Shown here one piece after another: positions 15,415 to 22,847 of a DNA stretch of 64,000 nucleotides; the stretch's first letter is position 1, and each line of letters begins with the position of its first letter. The stretch comes from Consotaella salsifontis. Its GTDB lineage: Bacteria > Pseudomonadota > Alphaproteobacteria > Rhizobiales > Rhizobiaceae. Where the stretch lies: the NCBI RefSeq assembly GCF_900167365.1, contig NZ_FUXL01000015.1, forward strand, positions 40,786 through 104,785, written 5' to 3'. The notes below the pieces were generated by a model, which ran no database searches, had not been told where the DNA came from, and saw only the letters and a list, made by a program, of their open reading frames with translations. The position numbers and the translations under genes are program-made.

Positions 15415-17190
15415 ATGTGCGGAATTTGCGGCGAGATTCGGTTTGACGGCCGACCTGCTTCCCCAGACACGCTCTCGCGAATGGCTGCCTGCCTCGAACG
15501 GCGAGGGCCAGACGGTGTCGGTCAGATCGTACGTGGCAGGATTGGCCTCGGCCATCGCCGACTGAAGATCATCGATCTGTCCGACAAGGCCGAGCAGCCC
15601 ATGGTGGACCCGGCCCTTGGTCTCTCCATCGCCTTCAACGGCTGCATCTACAACTATCCGGAGCTGCGTCAGGAGCTGCAGGCTCTCGGCTACAGCTTCT
15701 TTTCGCATGGCGATACGGAAGTGATCCTCAAGGCGTTCCATGCCTGGGGCAAGGATTGCGTCAAGCGCTTCCACGGCATGTTCGCCTTCGCCATCGCGGA
15801 GCGTGACAGCGGCCGTGTGACACTGGCTCGCGACCGTTTCGGCATCAAGCCGCTCTATCTCTCCCAGGACGAAAAGCGGCTCTACTTTGCGTCTTCGCTG
15901 CCTGCCATCTTGCAAACCCGCGACGTCGACAAATCGATCGACCGAGAGGCGTTGCACCACTACATGACTTTCCACGCGGTGGTTCCACCGCCGCTGACCA
16001 TCATCAAGGGCGTGCGAAAACTGCCGCCGGCGACGGTGCGTGTGGTCGAAGTGGACGGAAGCTTCTCCGACGAGGTCTTCTGGGCGCCGACCTTCGGAAT
16101 GCGTCCCGGCGACGAGAAGCGCTCGTCCGAGGATTGGCGCGATCTGGTCATTGACGAGCTGAAGAAGGCGGTTCGGCGCCGCATGGTGGCCGACGTTCCT
16201 GTCGGCGTGCTGCTTTCCGGCGGCGTCGATTCCTCGCTCATCGTCGGACTTCTGGCCGAGATGGGGCAGAAGGACCTCAACACCTTTTCCATCGGCTTCG
16301 AGGACGCCAATGGCGAGGTCGGCAACGAGTTCGTCTATTCAGATCTCATCGCCGAGCATTACGGCACCCGCCATCACAAGATCTTCGTACCGGGCTCCGA
16401 GCTGATGGAGCATCTACCGGGCGCGATCGGCGCGATGTCGGAGCCCATGGTGTCCTACGACAACATCGGCTTCTATCTGTTGTCGCGCGAGGTCTCGAAA
16501 CACATCAAGGTGGTGCAGTCAGGCCAGGGGGCGGACGAAGTGTTCGGCGGCTATCACTGGTATCCACCGATGCGGCAGGCCAGCGATCCGCTCGCCGCCT
16601 ACTCGAAGGCCTTCTTCGACCGCAGCCACGAGACGCTGAAGAGCCAGCTCTCGCCCGAATGGATGGCCGACACGGACGTCAGCCGCGACTTCGTCGCCGC
16701 GCACTTCGCCCAGGCCGGTGCGGAAAACCCGGTGGACAAGGCGCTGCGCATCGACGCCCACGTGATGCTGGTGGACGACCCGGTCAAGCGCGTCGACAAC
16801 ATGACCATGGCATGGGGCCTGGAGGCGCGCGTGCCCTTCCTGGACCACGAGCTGGTGGAAGCGGCGGCGCGTGTTCCCGCCGAGGAAAAGCTCAAGCAGG
16901 AGGGCAAGGGCGTCCTCAAGGAGGTCGCGCGCCAGGTGATCCCGTCCGAGGTCATCGACCGCAAGAAGGGATACTTCCCGGTTCCGCAGCTCAAATATCT
17001 CTCAGGCCCGACGCTTGAGATGGTGCAGGACGCCCTCGGCTCCGAGGCTGCCCGAGGACGCAATCTCTTCCAGAAGCGCTATCTCGACGCACTCTTCGAC
17101 GATCCCGGGGCGCACATCACGCCGCTTCGCGGCTCGGAGCTCTGGCAGGTCGCTCTCCTCGAACTCTGGCTTCAGCAGCAGGGGCTTTGA
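15415..17190 (+). CDS. asnO: N-acetylglutaminylglutamine amidotransferase (asparagine-synthase family)
   Basis: A 591-residue class II glutamine amidotransferase/asparagine synthase homologue. After Met removal Cys2 (MCGICGE) is the glutaminase nucleophile; the N-terminal domain covers about 2-210. The synthase domain contains the PP-loop LSGGVDSS (267-274) and SGQGADEVFGGY. In this gene order (followed by a GNAT/ATP-grasp fusion and an M42 peptidase) such proteins amidate N-acetylglutaminylglutamine to the osmolyte NAGGN, as known in Sinorhizobium meliloti and Pseudomonas aeruginosa. The order of genes, more than the enzyme alone, supports this call over ordinary AsnB. The next gene starts 3 bp after the stop. 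Confidence 0.9.
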   Translation: MCGICGEIRFDGRPASPDTLSRMAACLERRGPDGVGQIVRGRIGLGHRRLKIIDLSDKAEQPMVDPALGLSIAFNGCIYNYPELRQELQALGYSFFSHGDTEVILKAFHAWGKDCVKRFHGMFAFAIAERDSGRVTLARDRFGIKPLYLSQDEKRLYFASSLPAILQTRDVDKSIDREALHHYMTFHAVVPPPLTIIKGVRKLPPATVRVVEVDGSFSDEVFWAPTFGMRPGDEKRSSEDWRDLVIDELKKAVRRRMVADVPVGVLLSGGVDSSLIVGLLAEMGQKDLNTFSIGFEDANGEVGNEFVYSDLIAEHYGTRHHKIFVPGSELMEHLPGAIGAMSEPMVSYDNIGFYLLSREVSKHIKVVQSGQGADEVFGGYHWYPPMRQASDPLAAYSKAFFDRSHETLKSQLSPEWMADTDVSRDFVAAHFAQAGAENPVDKALRIDAHVMLVDDPVKRVDNMTMAWGLEARVPFLDHELVEAAARVPAEEKLKQEGKGVLKEVARQVIPSEVIDRKKGYFPVPQLKYLSGPTLEMVQDALGSEAARGRNLFQKRYLDALFDDPGAHITPLRGSELWQVALLELWLQQQGL

Positions 17191-17193
17191 GCC

Positions 17194-18906
17194 ATGGGTG
17201 AGCATGACGACAGCAAGGAAAGCGGCCCAGGCGCGGTCCTCGACTGCGGTTGGGGCAAGCTGATCTTCGGCCAGACCTTCGATGACCCCGCGGCGATCGT
17301 CGACCTTCTGCGCGCGGAAGTGCCGGAGCGACGCGACATCGCCTTCTATGTGAAGGACCCACACGTGGTCCTCAGCCATGGCCCGCAGGAGCTTTTTCTC
17401 GATCCGTCCCACACGTTCCGGCTCGACCTTCACGGCTTTCACCCCTCGGCGGAAACGCCCCCGGGCTTTTCCATCCGCCGGCTCAAGTCGGAGACCGACG
17501 CCCAGGAGGTGAACCGGATTTATCAGAGCCGTCGCATGGTGCAGGTCGAGCCGGCCTTCTTCTGGCGCCACCGCGCCAGCCGCGAACTCATCCACCTGGT
17601 GGCGGTGGACGACGTGACCAACGCGGTCATCGGAACGGTGACGGGCGTCGACCACAGCGCGGTCTTCGACGATCCGGAAAAAGGGTCTTCGCTCTGGTGC
17701 CTGGCGGTCGATGCGCAGGCCGTTCATCCGGGCATCGGGCGCGCTCTGGTCGAAGCCCTCGCCCAGCATCTCAAGGAGGCCGGAGCCGCCTTCATGGATC
17801 TGTCGGTGATGCACGACAACGAATCCGCCATCGCACTTTATGAGAAGCTCGGCTTCCAGCGGATCCAGGTGTTTGCCGTCAAACGCAAGAACGAGATCAA
17901 CGAGCGCCTGTTCACCGGCTTCGCCGAGGATTTCGACGCCCTCAATCCCTATGCCCGGATCATCGTCGACGAAGCATTGCGGCGCGGCATCCATGCCGAG
18001 ATCACGGACGCGGCCGGCGGCTTCTTCCGGCTCACCTATGGCGGGCGCTCCATCCACTGCCGCGAGAGCCTCTCCGAACTGACCTCCGGTGTCGCGGTGT
18101 CGATCTGCGACGACAAGGCCGTGACGCGGCGCGTGGTGCAGGCGGCCGGAGTGGTCGTGCCGGAGCAGACGGAAGCGGGCGAGGATGAGGCGGCCATCGC
18201 CCGCTTTATCGAGAAGCATGGCGCCATCGTCGTCAAACCGGCGCGCGGCGAGCAGGGGCGAGGCGTTGCCGTGGGCCTGCGCACACTGGATGAGGCGAAA
18301 AGCGCGATCGCGGTCGCGCGCCAGCACTCGAACAGGGTCCTGATGGAGGCCATGTTCGATGGTGACGACCTGCGCCTCATCGTCATAGACTTCCGTCTCG
18401 TCGCGGCGGCCATGCGCCGTCCTCCCATGGTGACGGGCGACGGCAAGCACAGCATCCGGGACCTGATCGAGCGTCTTTCGCGCCGTCGCTCAGCCGCCAC
18501 CCATGGCGAAAGCCAGGTGCCGCTGGACGGCGAGACGGAACGCTGTGTCAAGGACGCAGGCTACGCCATGGACGACGTGCTTCCGGAAGGGACGACGATC
18601 AAGGTCCGGCGCGCCGCCAATCTCCACACCGGGGGGACGATCCACGACGCCACCGGAGAGGTTCACCCACGCCTCGTTGAGGCGGCCATCGCCGCCGCCC
18701 GCGCCATCAACATTCCCGTCTGCGGCATCGACCTCATGGTGAAGTCGCCCCGCCAGCCGGATTACGTATTCATCGAGGCGAACGAACGGCCGGGGCTGGC
18801 CAACCACGAACCGCAGCCGACGGCCGAGCGATTCATTGATCTCTTGTTTCCCCTGTCGATCCCGTCTTCAGTGCGTGTCGCACAACGGAACCGGCTGAGG
18901 AGTTGA
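17194..18906 (+). CDS. ngg: N-acetylglutaminylglutamine synthetase (GNAT + ATP-grasp fusion)
   Basis: A 570-residue bifunctional enzyme. The N-terminal half holds a GNAT acetyltransferase (about 90-240; VHPGIGRALVEALAQHL acetyl-CoA loop and NESAIALYEKLGFQ), which acetylates glutamine; the C-terminal half (about 260-555) is an ATP-grasp ligase (GAIVVKPARGEQGRGVAVGL and the metal-ligand EANERPGL), which adds the second glutamine. Product is the dipeptide later amidated by the upstream enzyme. The acetyltransferase/ATP-grasp fusion is diagnostic for NAGGN synthesis. The operon is osmotically induced in known hosts; no osmotic promoter element was recognised here. Confidence 0.9.
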   Translation: MGEHDDSKESGPGAVLDCGWGKLIFGQTFDDPAAIVDLLRAEVPERRDIAFYVKDPHVVLSHGPQELFLDPSHTFRLDLHGFHPSAETPPGFSIRRLKSETDAQEVNRIYQSRRMVQVEPAFFWRHRASRELIHLVAVDDVTNAVIGTVTGVDHSAVFDDPEKGSSLWCLAVDAQAVHPGIGRALVEALAQHLKEAGAAFMDLSVMHDNESAIALYEKLGFQRIQVFAVKRKNEINERLFTGFAEDFDALNPYARIIVDEALRRGIHAEITDAAGGFFRLTYGGRSIHCRESLSELTSGVAVSICDDKAVTRRVVQAAGVVVPEQTEAGEDEAAIARFIEKHGAIVVKPARGEQGRGVAVGLRTLDEAKSAIAVARQHSNRVLMEAMFDGDDLRLIVIDFRLVAAAMRRPPMVTGDGKHSIRDLIERLSRRRSAATHGESQVPLDGETERCVKDAGYAMDDVLPEGTTIKVRRAANLHTGGTIHDATGEVHPRLVEAAIAAARAINIPVCGIDLMVKSPRQPDYVFIEANERPGLANHEPQPTAERFIDLLFPLSIPSSVRVAQRNRLRS

Positions 18907-18908
18907 TC

Positions 18909-20063
18909 GTGCCGCGGCTGACAATCGATACGAAATACCTGACCAATCAGCTCAAGGCCCTTCTCGCGATCCCCAGTCCGACGGGCTACACCGACACGAT
19001 CGTGCGATACGTCTCGCGCGAGCTGGAACGCCTGGGCCTCACGGTCGAGCTGACGCGCCGTGGAGCCATCCGGGCCTTGTGGCAAGGCAGCCGCCGCGCC
19101 TCGGCGCGGGCCATTGTCAGCCATGTCGACACGCTCGGCGCGCAGGTGAAGGCACTGAAACCCAACGGGCGCCTGGAGCTGGTGCCCATCGGAACCTGGT
19201 CTGCGCGCTTTGCCGAGGGCGCGCGCGTCATGCTCTTTTCCGACAAAGGGACCTATCGCGGCACCATCCTGCCGCTCAAGGCTTCTGGCCATACCTTCAA
19301 CCTCGATATCGACACCGCCCCCATCGGTTGGGATCATGTCGAGCTTCGCGTCGACGCGCTCGCCCGCGACCGCCATGAACTGATGCGGCTTGGCATCGAG
19401 ATCGGCGACATTGTCGCCATCGATCCCCAGCCGGAATTTCTCGACAACGGCTTCATCGTCTCGCGGCATCTGGACAACAAGGGTGGCGTCGCCGTCATGC
19501 TCGCCGCGCTGGAGGCCATGGAGCGGGAAAAGACCGTCACGCCGGTCGATATCCATTGGCTGTTCACGATCGCCGAGGAGGTCGGCGTCGGTGCCGCCTC
19601 TATCCTGACACCCGATATCGCCTCCATGGTGGCCGTGGACAACGGCACCTCCGCGCCGGGGCAAAATTCCTCCGAGTTCGGCGTCACCGTGGCGATGGCG
19701 GACCAGACCGGTCCCTTTGACTACCATCTGACGAAGAAGCTGGTGCGCCTCTGCCAGGAGGAGGACATCCGCTACCAGAAGGATATCTTCCGCTATTATC
19801 GCTCCGACTCGGCCTCCGCCATCGAGGCAGGCCACGACGTCCGGACGGCGCTCATCACCTTCGGCGTCGATGCCTCCCATGGCTGGGAGCGAATTCACGT
19901 CCACGCCCTTCGCTCGCTGGCGGAACTCATCACCGCCTATGTCACCTCACCGGTCGAGATCGAGCGCGACCGGAACCTCCACGCAGGCCTGAAAGGCTTC
20001 ACCCGCCAGCCTCTCGCGGAGGCGGAGCAGGATCTCGCCAGCGACTCGGATCCGGCTGAGTAG
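18909..20063 (+). CDS. Osmoregulated M42-family peptidase of the NAGGN operon
   Basis: A 384-residue M42 (glutamyl aminopeptidase-like) metallopeptidase. Metal-binding and catalytic positions are visible in SHVDTLGAQVK (His, Asp), LDNKGGVAVMLAALE (bridging Asp) and TIAEEVGVGAA (catalytic Glu), with further ligands in the VAVDNG and HGWERIHV blocks. It follows the synthetase with its start next to that gene's stop. Its role in NAGGN metabolism is unsettled: processing or recycling of the dipeptide is usually proposed. I chose GTG at 18909, 7 bp after GAGGAG, over the overlapping TTG at 18903, whose spacing is too short. Confidence 0.85.
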   Translation: MPRLTIDTKYLTNQLKALLAIPSPTGYTDTIVRYVSRELERLGLTVELTRRGAIRALWQGSRRASARAIVSHVDTLGAQVKALKPNGRLELVPIGTWSARFAEGARVMLFSDKGTYRGTILPLKASGHTFNLDIDTAPIGWDHVELRVDALARDRHELMRLGIEIGDIVAIDPQPEFLDNGFIVSRHLDNKGGVAVMLAALEAMEREKTVTPVDIHWLFTIAEEVGVGAASILTPDIASMVAVDNGTSAPGQNSSEFGVTVAMADQTGPFDYHLTKKLVRLCQEEDIRYQKDIFRYYRSDSASAIEAGHDVRTALITFGVDASHGWERIHVHALRSLAELITAYVTSPVEIERDRNLHAGLKGFTRQPLAEAEQDLASDSDPAE

Positions 20064-20263
20064 CCGCTAGTAGACGTTAGCCGGTCACCGAGCCGGAGCT
20101 TTTCGGGTCCTGCCTGCCGACCTCTCGGCAAGGTCTCTGTCCAATGATATGGCGAGCGCGGAATCCTGAGTGCCTTGGTGCGCGGCGGGAACGGCTCGTC
20201 ACTTCGTTCACGAAGCCGTTGCCACCCGTGCCGAGAAGCGGGGAAGAGGTCGCAAGGCAGATC

Positions 20264-20902
20264 ATGTTCGATACAGTGACAACCGTCCTCGAATGGTTCG
20301 GACTCTGCATCTTCAGCGTGACAGGCGCGCTGGTCGCCTCTCGCAAGCAGATGGATATCACCGGCTTCGCTTTGCTCGGCTGCGTCACCGGCCTGGGCGG
20401 CGGAACCTTCCGCGATCTGGTTCTCGGCCTGACGCCGGTGTCCTGGGTCGAACATCCCAGCTACATTATGGCGACGCTGATCGTCGCCTGCCTGACCTTC
20501 TTCTTCGCCCATATTCCCCAGTCCCGATATCAGTATCTGCTGTGGTTCGATGCCGTGGGCCTCGCCCTCTTCGCCGTGGTGGGCGCGGAACGCGCGCTCA
20601 ACGCCAGCAACGACCCGATCATCGCCGTTGCGATGGGAGTTGCGAGCGCGGCGTTCGGCGGAATCCTGCGGGACATTATCGGCCAGGAGGAACCGGTAGT
20701 CCTGAGCCGCGAGATCTATATCACCGCCGCTTTGGCCGGCGCGGTCGTCTTCGTGGCGCTGGTTCGCCTTGGTGTGCCGCGTGAAATCGCGGTGGGTCTC
20801 GGCTTTTGCACGGGGCTCATTCTCAGAGGCGCGGGGTTGATCTGGGGCCTGTCCTTTCCCCGCTATCAGCCAAGACCCGGAAGGCCCATCGGCAAGCCCT
20901 GA
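20264..20902 (+). CDS. TRIC-like / YicG (UPF0126) membrane channel protein
   Basis: A 212-residue integral membrane protein with about seven helices arranged as two internal repeats, each carrying a glycine-rich signature: GCVTGLGGGTFRDLVLG (about 40-56) and GVASAAFGGILRDIIGQEEP (about 125-144). These GGG-RD motifs define the UPF0126 family, whose prokaryotic members form trimeric intracellular cation (TRIC)-like K+ channels; some have been linked to glycine uptake. The start ATG at 20264 gives a membrane helix directly after a short N-terminus; earlier in-frame codons add a basic, non-family stretch. It is a single gene after the NAGGN operon; a link with osmotic K+ balance is a guess from position. 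Confidence 0.87.
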   Translation: MFDTVTTVLEWFGLCIFSVTGALVASRKQMDITGFALLGCVTGLGGGTFRDLVLGLTPVSWVEHPSYIMATLIVACLTFFFAHIPQSRYQYLLWFDAVGLALFAVVGAERALNASNDPIIAVAMGVASAAFGGILRDIIGQEEPVVLSREIYITAALAGAVVFVALVRLGVPREIAVGLGFCTGLILRGAGLIWGLSFPRYQPRPGRPIGKP

Positions 20903-21023
20903 TGATCGCCGCGACGCGCCCCTGCTTGGTCGGGTGCGAGAGTATCCGAAGGTTTGCACGCTGCGCCTCGTCGGCAAGCACGGCTTGGCGATCCCGTCAG
21001 GAGTAAGCTATAGCTTTTGATCG

Positions 21024-21195
21024 ATGGTCGCCCGGTGGACTCAGCCGGGCGTGAAAAGGGAACTCGGAAGGGTTGCGACCCCAAGCCGAGGCTGCCCCCG
21101 CAACTGTATGCGGCGAGCCTGCGCTCACATGCCACTGGCCAGCGGCCGGGAAGGCGAGCGCGCGCTTAGACCCGCGAGCCAGGAGACCTGCCATC
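21024..21195 (+). promoter_or_regulatory. Cobalamin riboswitch
   Basis: The order of conserved blocks is complete: a P2 helix CGCCCGG...CCGGGCG, GAAAAGGGAAC, CGG...CCGAGGCTGCCCCCGCAACTG, GCCACTGG, GGGAAGGC and GACCCGCGAGCCAGGAGACCTGCC. The leader then has a short GC stem with AATTTT (21203-21222) and a hairpin (21226-21252) whose 3' arm pairs with part of the AAGGAG ribosome site of the next gene, so either termination or initiation control is possible. The regulated gene is the solitary cbiM. Confidence 0.95.
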
Positions 21196-21261
21196 GCCAA
21201 CCGCGCCGTCCGGCGCAATTTTCAACCTTGTCCGCACGGCGGGTGCGGAAGGAGTTTTGGA

Positions 21262-21939
21262 ATGCATATCGAACCCGGCGTCGTCGACGGCGCCAAGATC
21301 GTCCTTAGCTATGCGACGGCCGTCGCTTCCTTTGGCCTTGCCGCCAAGATGGTGCGCGATACGGTCCGCTCCGACGGCGCCCTCGCGGTCGCGGGACGCA
21401 GCCTCGTCACGACGGCCCTCGTCTTCTCGTTTTTCGAGCTTCTGCCCCACCATCCGGTCGGCGTGTCCGAGGTGCACCTCATTCTCGGCTCGACGCTTTA
21501 TCTGATGTTCGGCGCCGGGCCGGCGGCCATCGGCCTTGCCATGGGGCTGCTGATCCAGGGACTGTTCTTCGCGCCTTTCGACCTGCCGCAGTACGGCATG
21601 AACGTGACGACGCTTCTCGTTCCCCTGTTCGCGATGGGATTCATCGCCAGGCGCATCATTCCGGCGCGCACCGCCTATGTCGACGTCACCTATCGGCAGG
21701 CGCTGACGCTTTCCACGTCCTATCAGGGCGGGATCGTCGCCTGGGTCGCCTTCTGGGCGCTTTATGGGCACGGCTTTACCGCCGCCAACCTCGCCTCCAT
21801 CGCCTCCTTCGGCGCGGCGTACATGACGGTGATCCTGGTCGAGCCGCTGGTCGATCTGGGAGTTCTCGCCGGGGCGAAGTCGCTTGCCGGGCTCACTCGC
21901 AATCCGCTGTTCCTGCGCCGCCTGCACCAGGCGGCCTGA
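21262..21939 (+). CDS. cbiM: CbiM-family energy-coupling factor transporter S component (cobalt)
   Basis: A 225-residue membrane protein with about six helices. The extreme N-terminus MHIEPGVVDGAK is the CbiM/NikM hallmark: the free amino terminus and His2 coordinate Co2+ or Ni2+, so the ATG at 21262 is essential and also follows AAGGAG by 7 bp. It imports metal across the inner membrane, normally with CbiN, CbiQ and CbiO; none of these is nearby. Control by a cobalamin riboswitch points to cobalt rather than nickel. Whether it works alone or borrows energising subunits encoded elsewhere cannot be told. A bidirectional terminator separates it from the convergent merR gene. Confidence 0.9.
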   Translation: MHIEPGVVDGAKIVLSYATAVASFGLAAKMVRDTVRSDGALAVAGRSLVTTALVFSFFELLPHHPVGVSEVHLILGSTLYLMFGAGPAAIGLAMGLLIQGLFFAPFDLPQYGMNVTTLLVPLFAMGFIARRIIPARTAYVDVTYRQALTLSTSYQGGIVAWVAFWALYGHGFTAANLASIASFGAAYMTVILVEPLVDLGVLAGAKSLAGLTRNPLFLRRLHQAA

Positions 21940-21977
21940 CACCCACCGGCTCAACCCGGCTGAGGTCGACAAATCCG

Positions 21978-22004
21978 AAGGCCGCGCTCCCCAGCGCGGC
22001 CTTT
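21978..22004. terminator. Bidirectional terminator between cbiM and merR
   Basis: Perfect 11-bp stem (AAGGCCGCGCT / AGCGCGGCCTT) with loop CCCC, followed by T on the plus strand and flanked by A on the other side. The two genes converge here. Confidence 0.8.
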
Positions 22005-22023
22005 GCCGTCTCTGCCGTGCGGT

Positions 22024-22449
22024 TCAGTGCCGCTCGTGAAGACATTCGCCGTGATCGCCCAGCACCTCGATCACCCGGCAATGAGCGACCGTATCCCTCG
22101 GGCAATCCGTCATTCGAACGACTTCCTCGCGCAGCGCGGTGAGCCGCGCGATCTTGTGGTCGATGTCGGCGAGATGGGTCCTGGCGATGGCGTCGGCGTC
22201 CGCGCAAGACCGCGACGGATGATCGGAAAGCTCCAGCAATTGCCGAATCGCCTCGACCTCAAAGCCGAGCTCGCGCGAATGCCGAATGAATCGCAGGCGC
22301 TGAAGGTCGGCTTCGTCATAGAGGCGCCTGTTGCCCTCGGTGCGCGCCGTCTCGGGCATGAGGCCGATCTGCTCGTAATAGCGGATCGTCGGCACCTTGA
22401 TACCGCTCGCCTTGGACGCCTCTCCGATCGAAACCCCATGACCCATCAT
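22024..22449 (-). CDS. MerR-family heavy-metal-responsive regulator (CadR/PbrR/ZntR type)
   Basis: A 141-residue MerR protein. The N-terminal winged HTH (SIGEASKASGIKVPTIRYYEQIGL, then NRRLYDEADLQRLRFIRHSRELGF) and the dimerisation helix are followed by metal-binding Cys positions: one at the start of the long helix (SCADADA) and a C-terminal set with CPRD, AHC and ECLHERH. This arrangement fits regulators of divalent Zn/Cd/Pb rather than CueR. It is divergent from the HMA protein and P-type ATPase and shares a MerR operator with them. Start: one of two adjacent ATGs (22449 or 22446). Confidence 0.88.
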   Translation of the reverse strand: MMGHGVSIGEASKASGIKVPTIRYYEQIGLMPETARTEGNRRLYDEADLQRLRFIRHSRELGFEVEAIRQLLELSDHPSRSCADADAIARTHLADIDHKIARLTALREEVVRMTDCPRDTVAHCRVIEVLGDHGECLHERH

Positions 22450-22461
22450 TTTTTCGCTTGC

Positions 22462-22480
22462 TCCTCTAGCCGCTAGAGGA
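22462..22480. promoter_or_regulatory. MerR operator in the efflux promoter
   Basis: TCCTCTAGCCGCTAGAGGA is a perfect palindrome with 9-bp arms around one central base. It lies between TTGCTC (22458-22463) and TACGCC (22483-22488), giving the overlong -35/-10 spacing of about 19 bp typical for MerR-activated promoters, 38 bp before the HMA gene. Confidence 0.85.
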
Positions 22481-22518
22481 AGTACGCCTGCGGTCGCACC
22501 CAATCAAGGAGGCCGCAA

Positions 22519-22749
22519 ATGGACCAGGAACTCACCGCCACCACCCTCAGCGTCGTCGGCATGGACTGCACGGGATGCGCGCGAAAGATCGACGGCGCAC
22601 TGCGCGCCCTCGAGGGCGTGCGCGACGTTTCCCTGCACTATCCCGACACGACGCTGGGCGTGCTGCATGACCCTCGCGTCACCGAAAGCGATATTCGCAC
22701 GAAGGTCGAAAGCCTCGGCTTCGACGTCGGCGCCGCGCCGGCTCTGTGA
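22519..22749 (+). CDS. Heavy-metal-associated (HMA) domain metallochaperone
   Basis: A 76-residue CopZ-like ferredoxin-fold protein with the metal motif GMDCTGC near residues 14-20. It would bind a soft or borderline metal in the cytoplasm and pass it to the HMA domain of the ATPase encoded downstream. The Asp in MDCTGC (rather than Thr/His before Cys) is typical of Zn/Cd/Pb rather than Cu systems. A strong AAGGAGG lies 7 bp before the ATG. First gene behind the MerR operator. Confidence 0.9.
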   Translation: MDQELTATTLSVVGMDCTGCARKIDGALRALEGVRDVSLHYPDTTLGVLHDPRVTESDIRTKVESLGFDVGAAPAL

Positions 22750-22847
22750 GGCCGCGCCATCACGCGGGCGGCGACACTCCTCTGAGGGCCGCCCTGCCCG
22801 GCGTCCATACGGCTCGCAGCCTCGCGATCCGATGAGGGATGATCCAA

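Noticed and set aside
17002..18450. A 482-codon minus-strand frame opposite the NAGGN synthetase
   Set aside because: Shadow frame; the plus-strand gene is clearly coding with GNAT and ATP-grasp motifs.
20903..21261. A protein start upstream of MHIEPG in the cbiM frame (from 21073)
   Set aside because: That part is the cobalamin riboswitch; CbiM proteins need the free N-terminal Met-His for metal binding.
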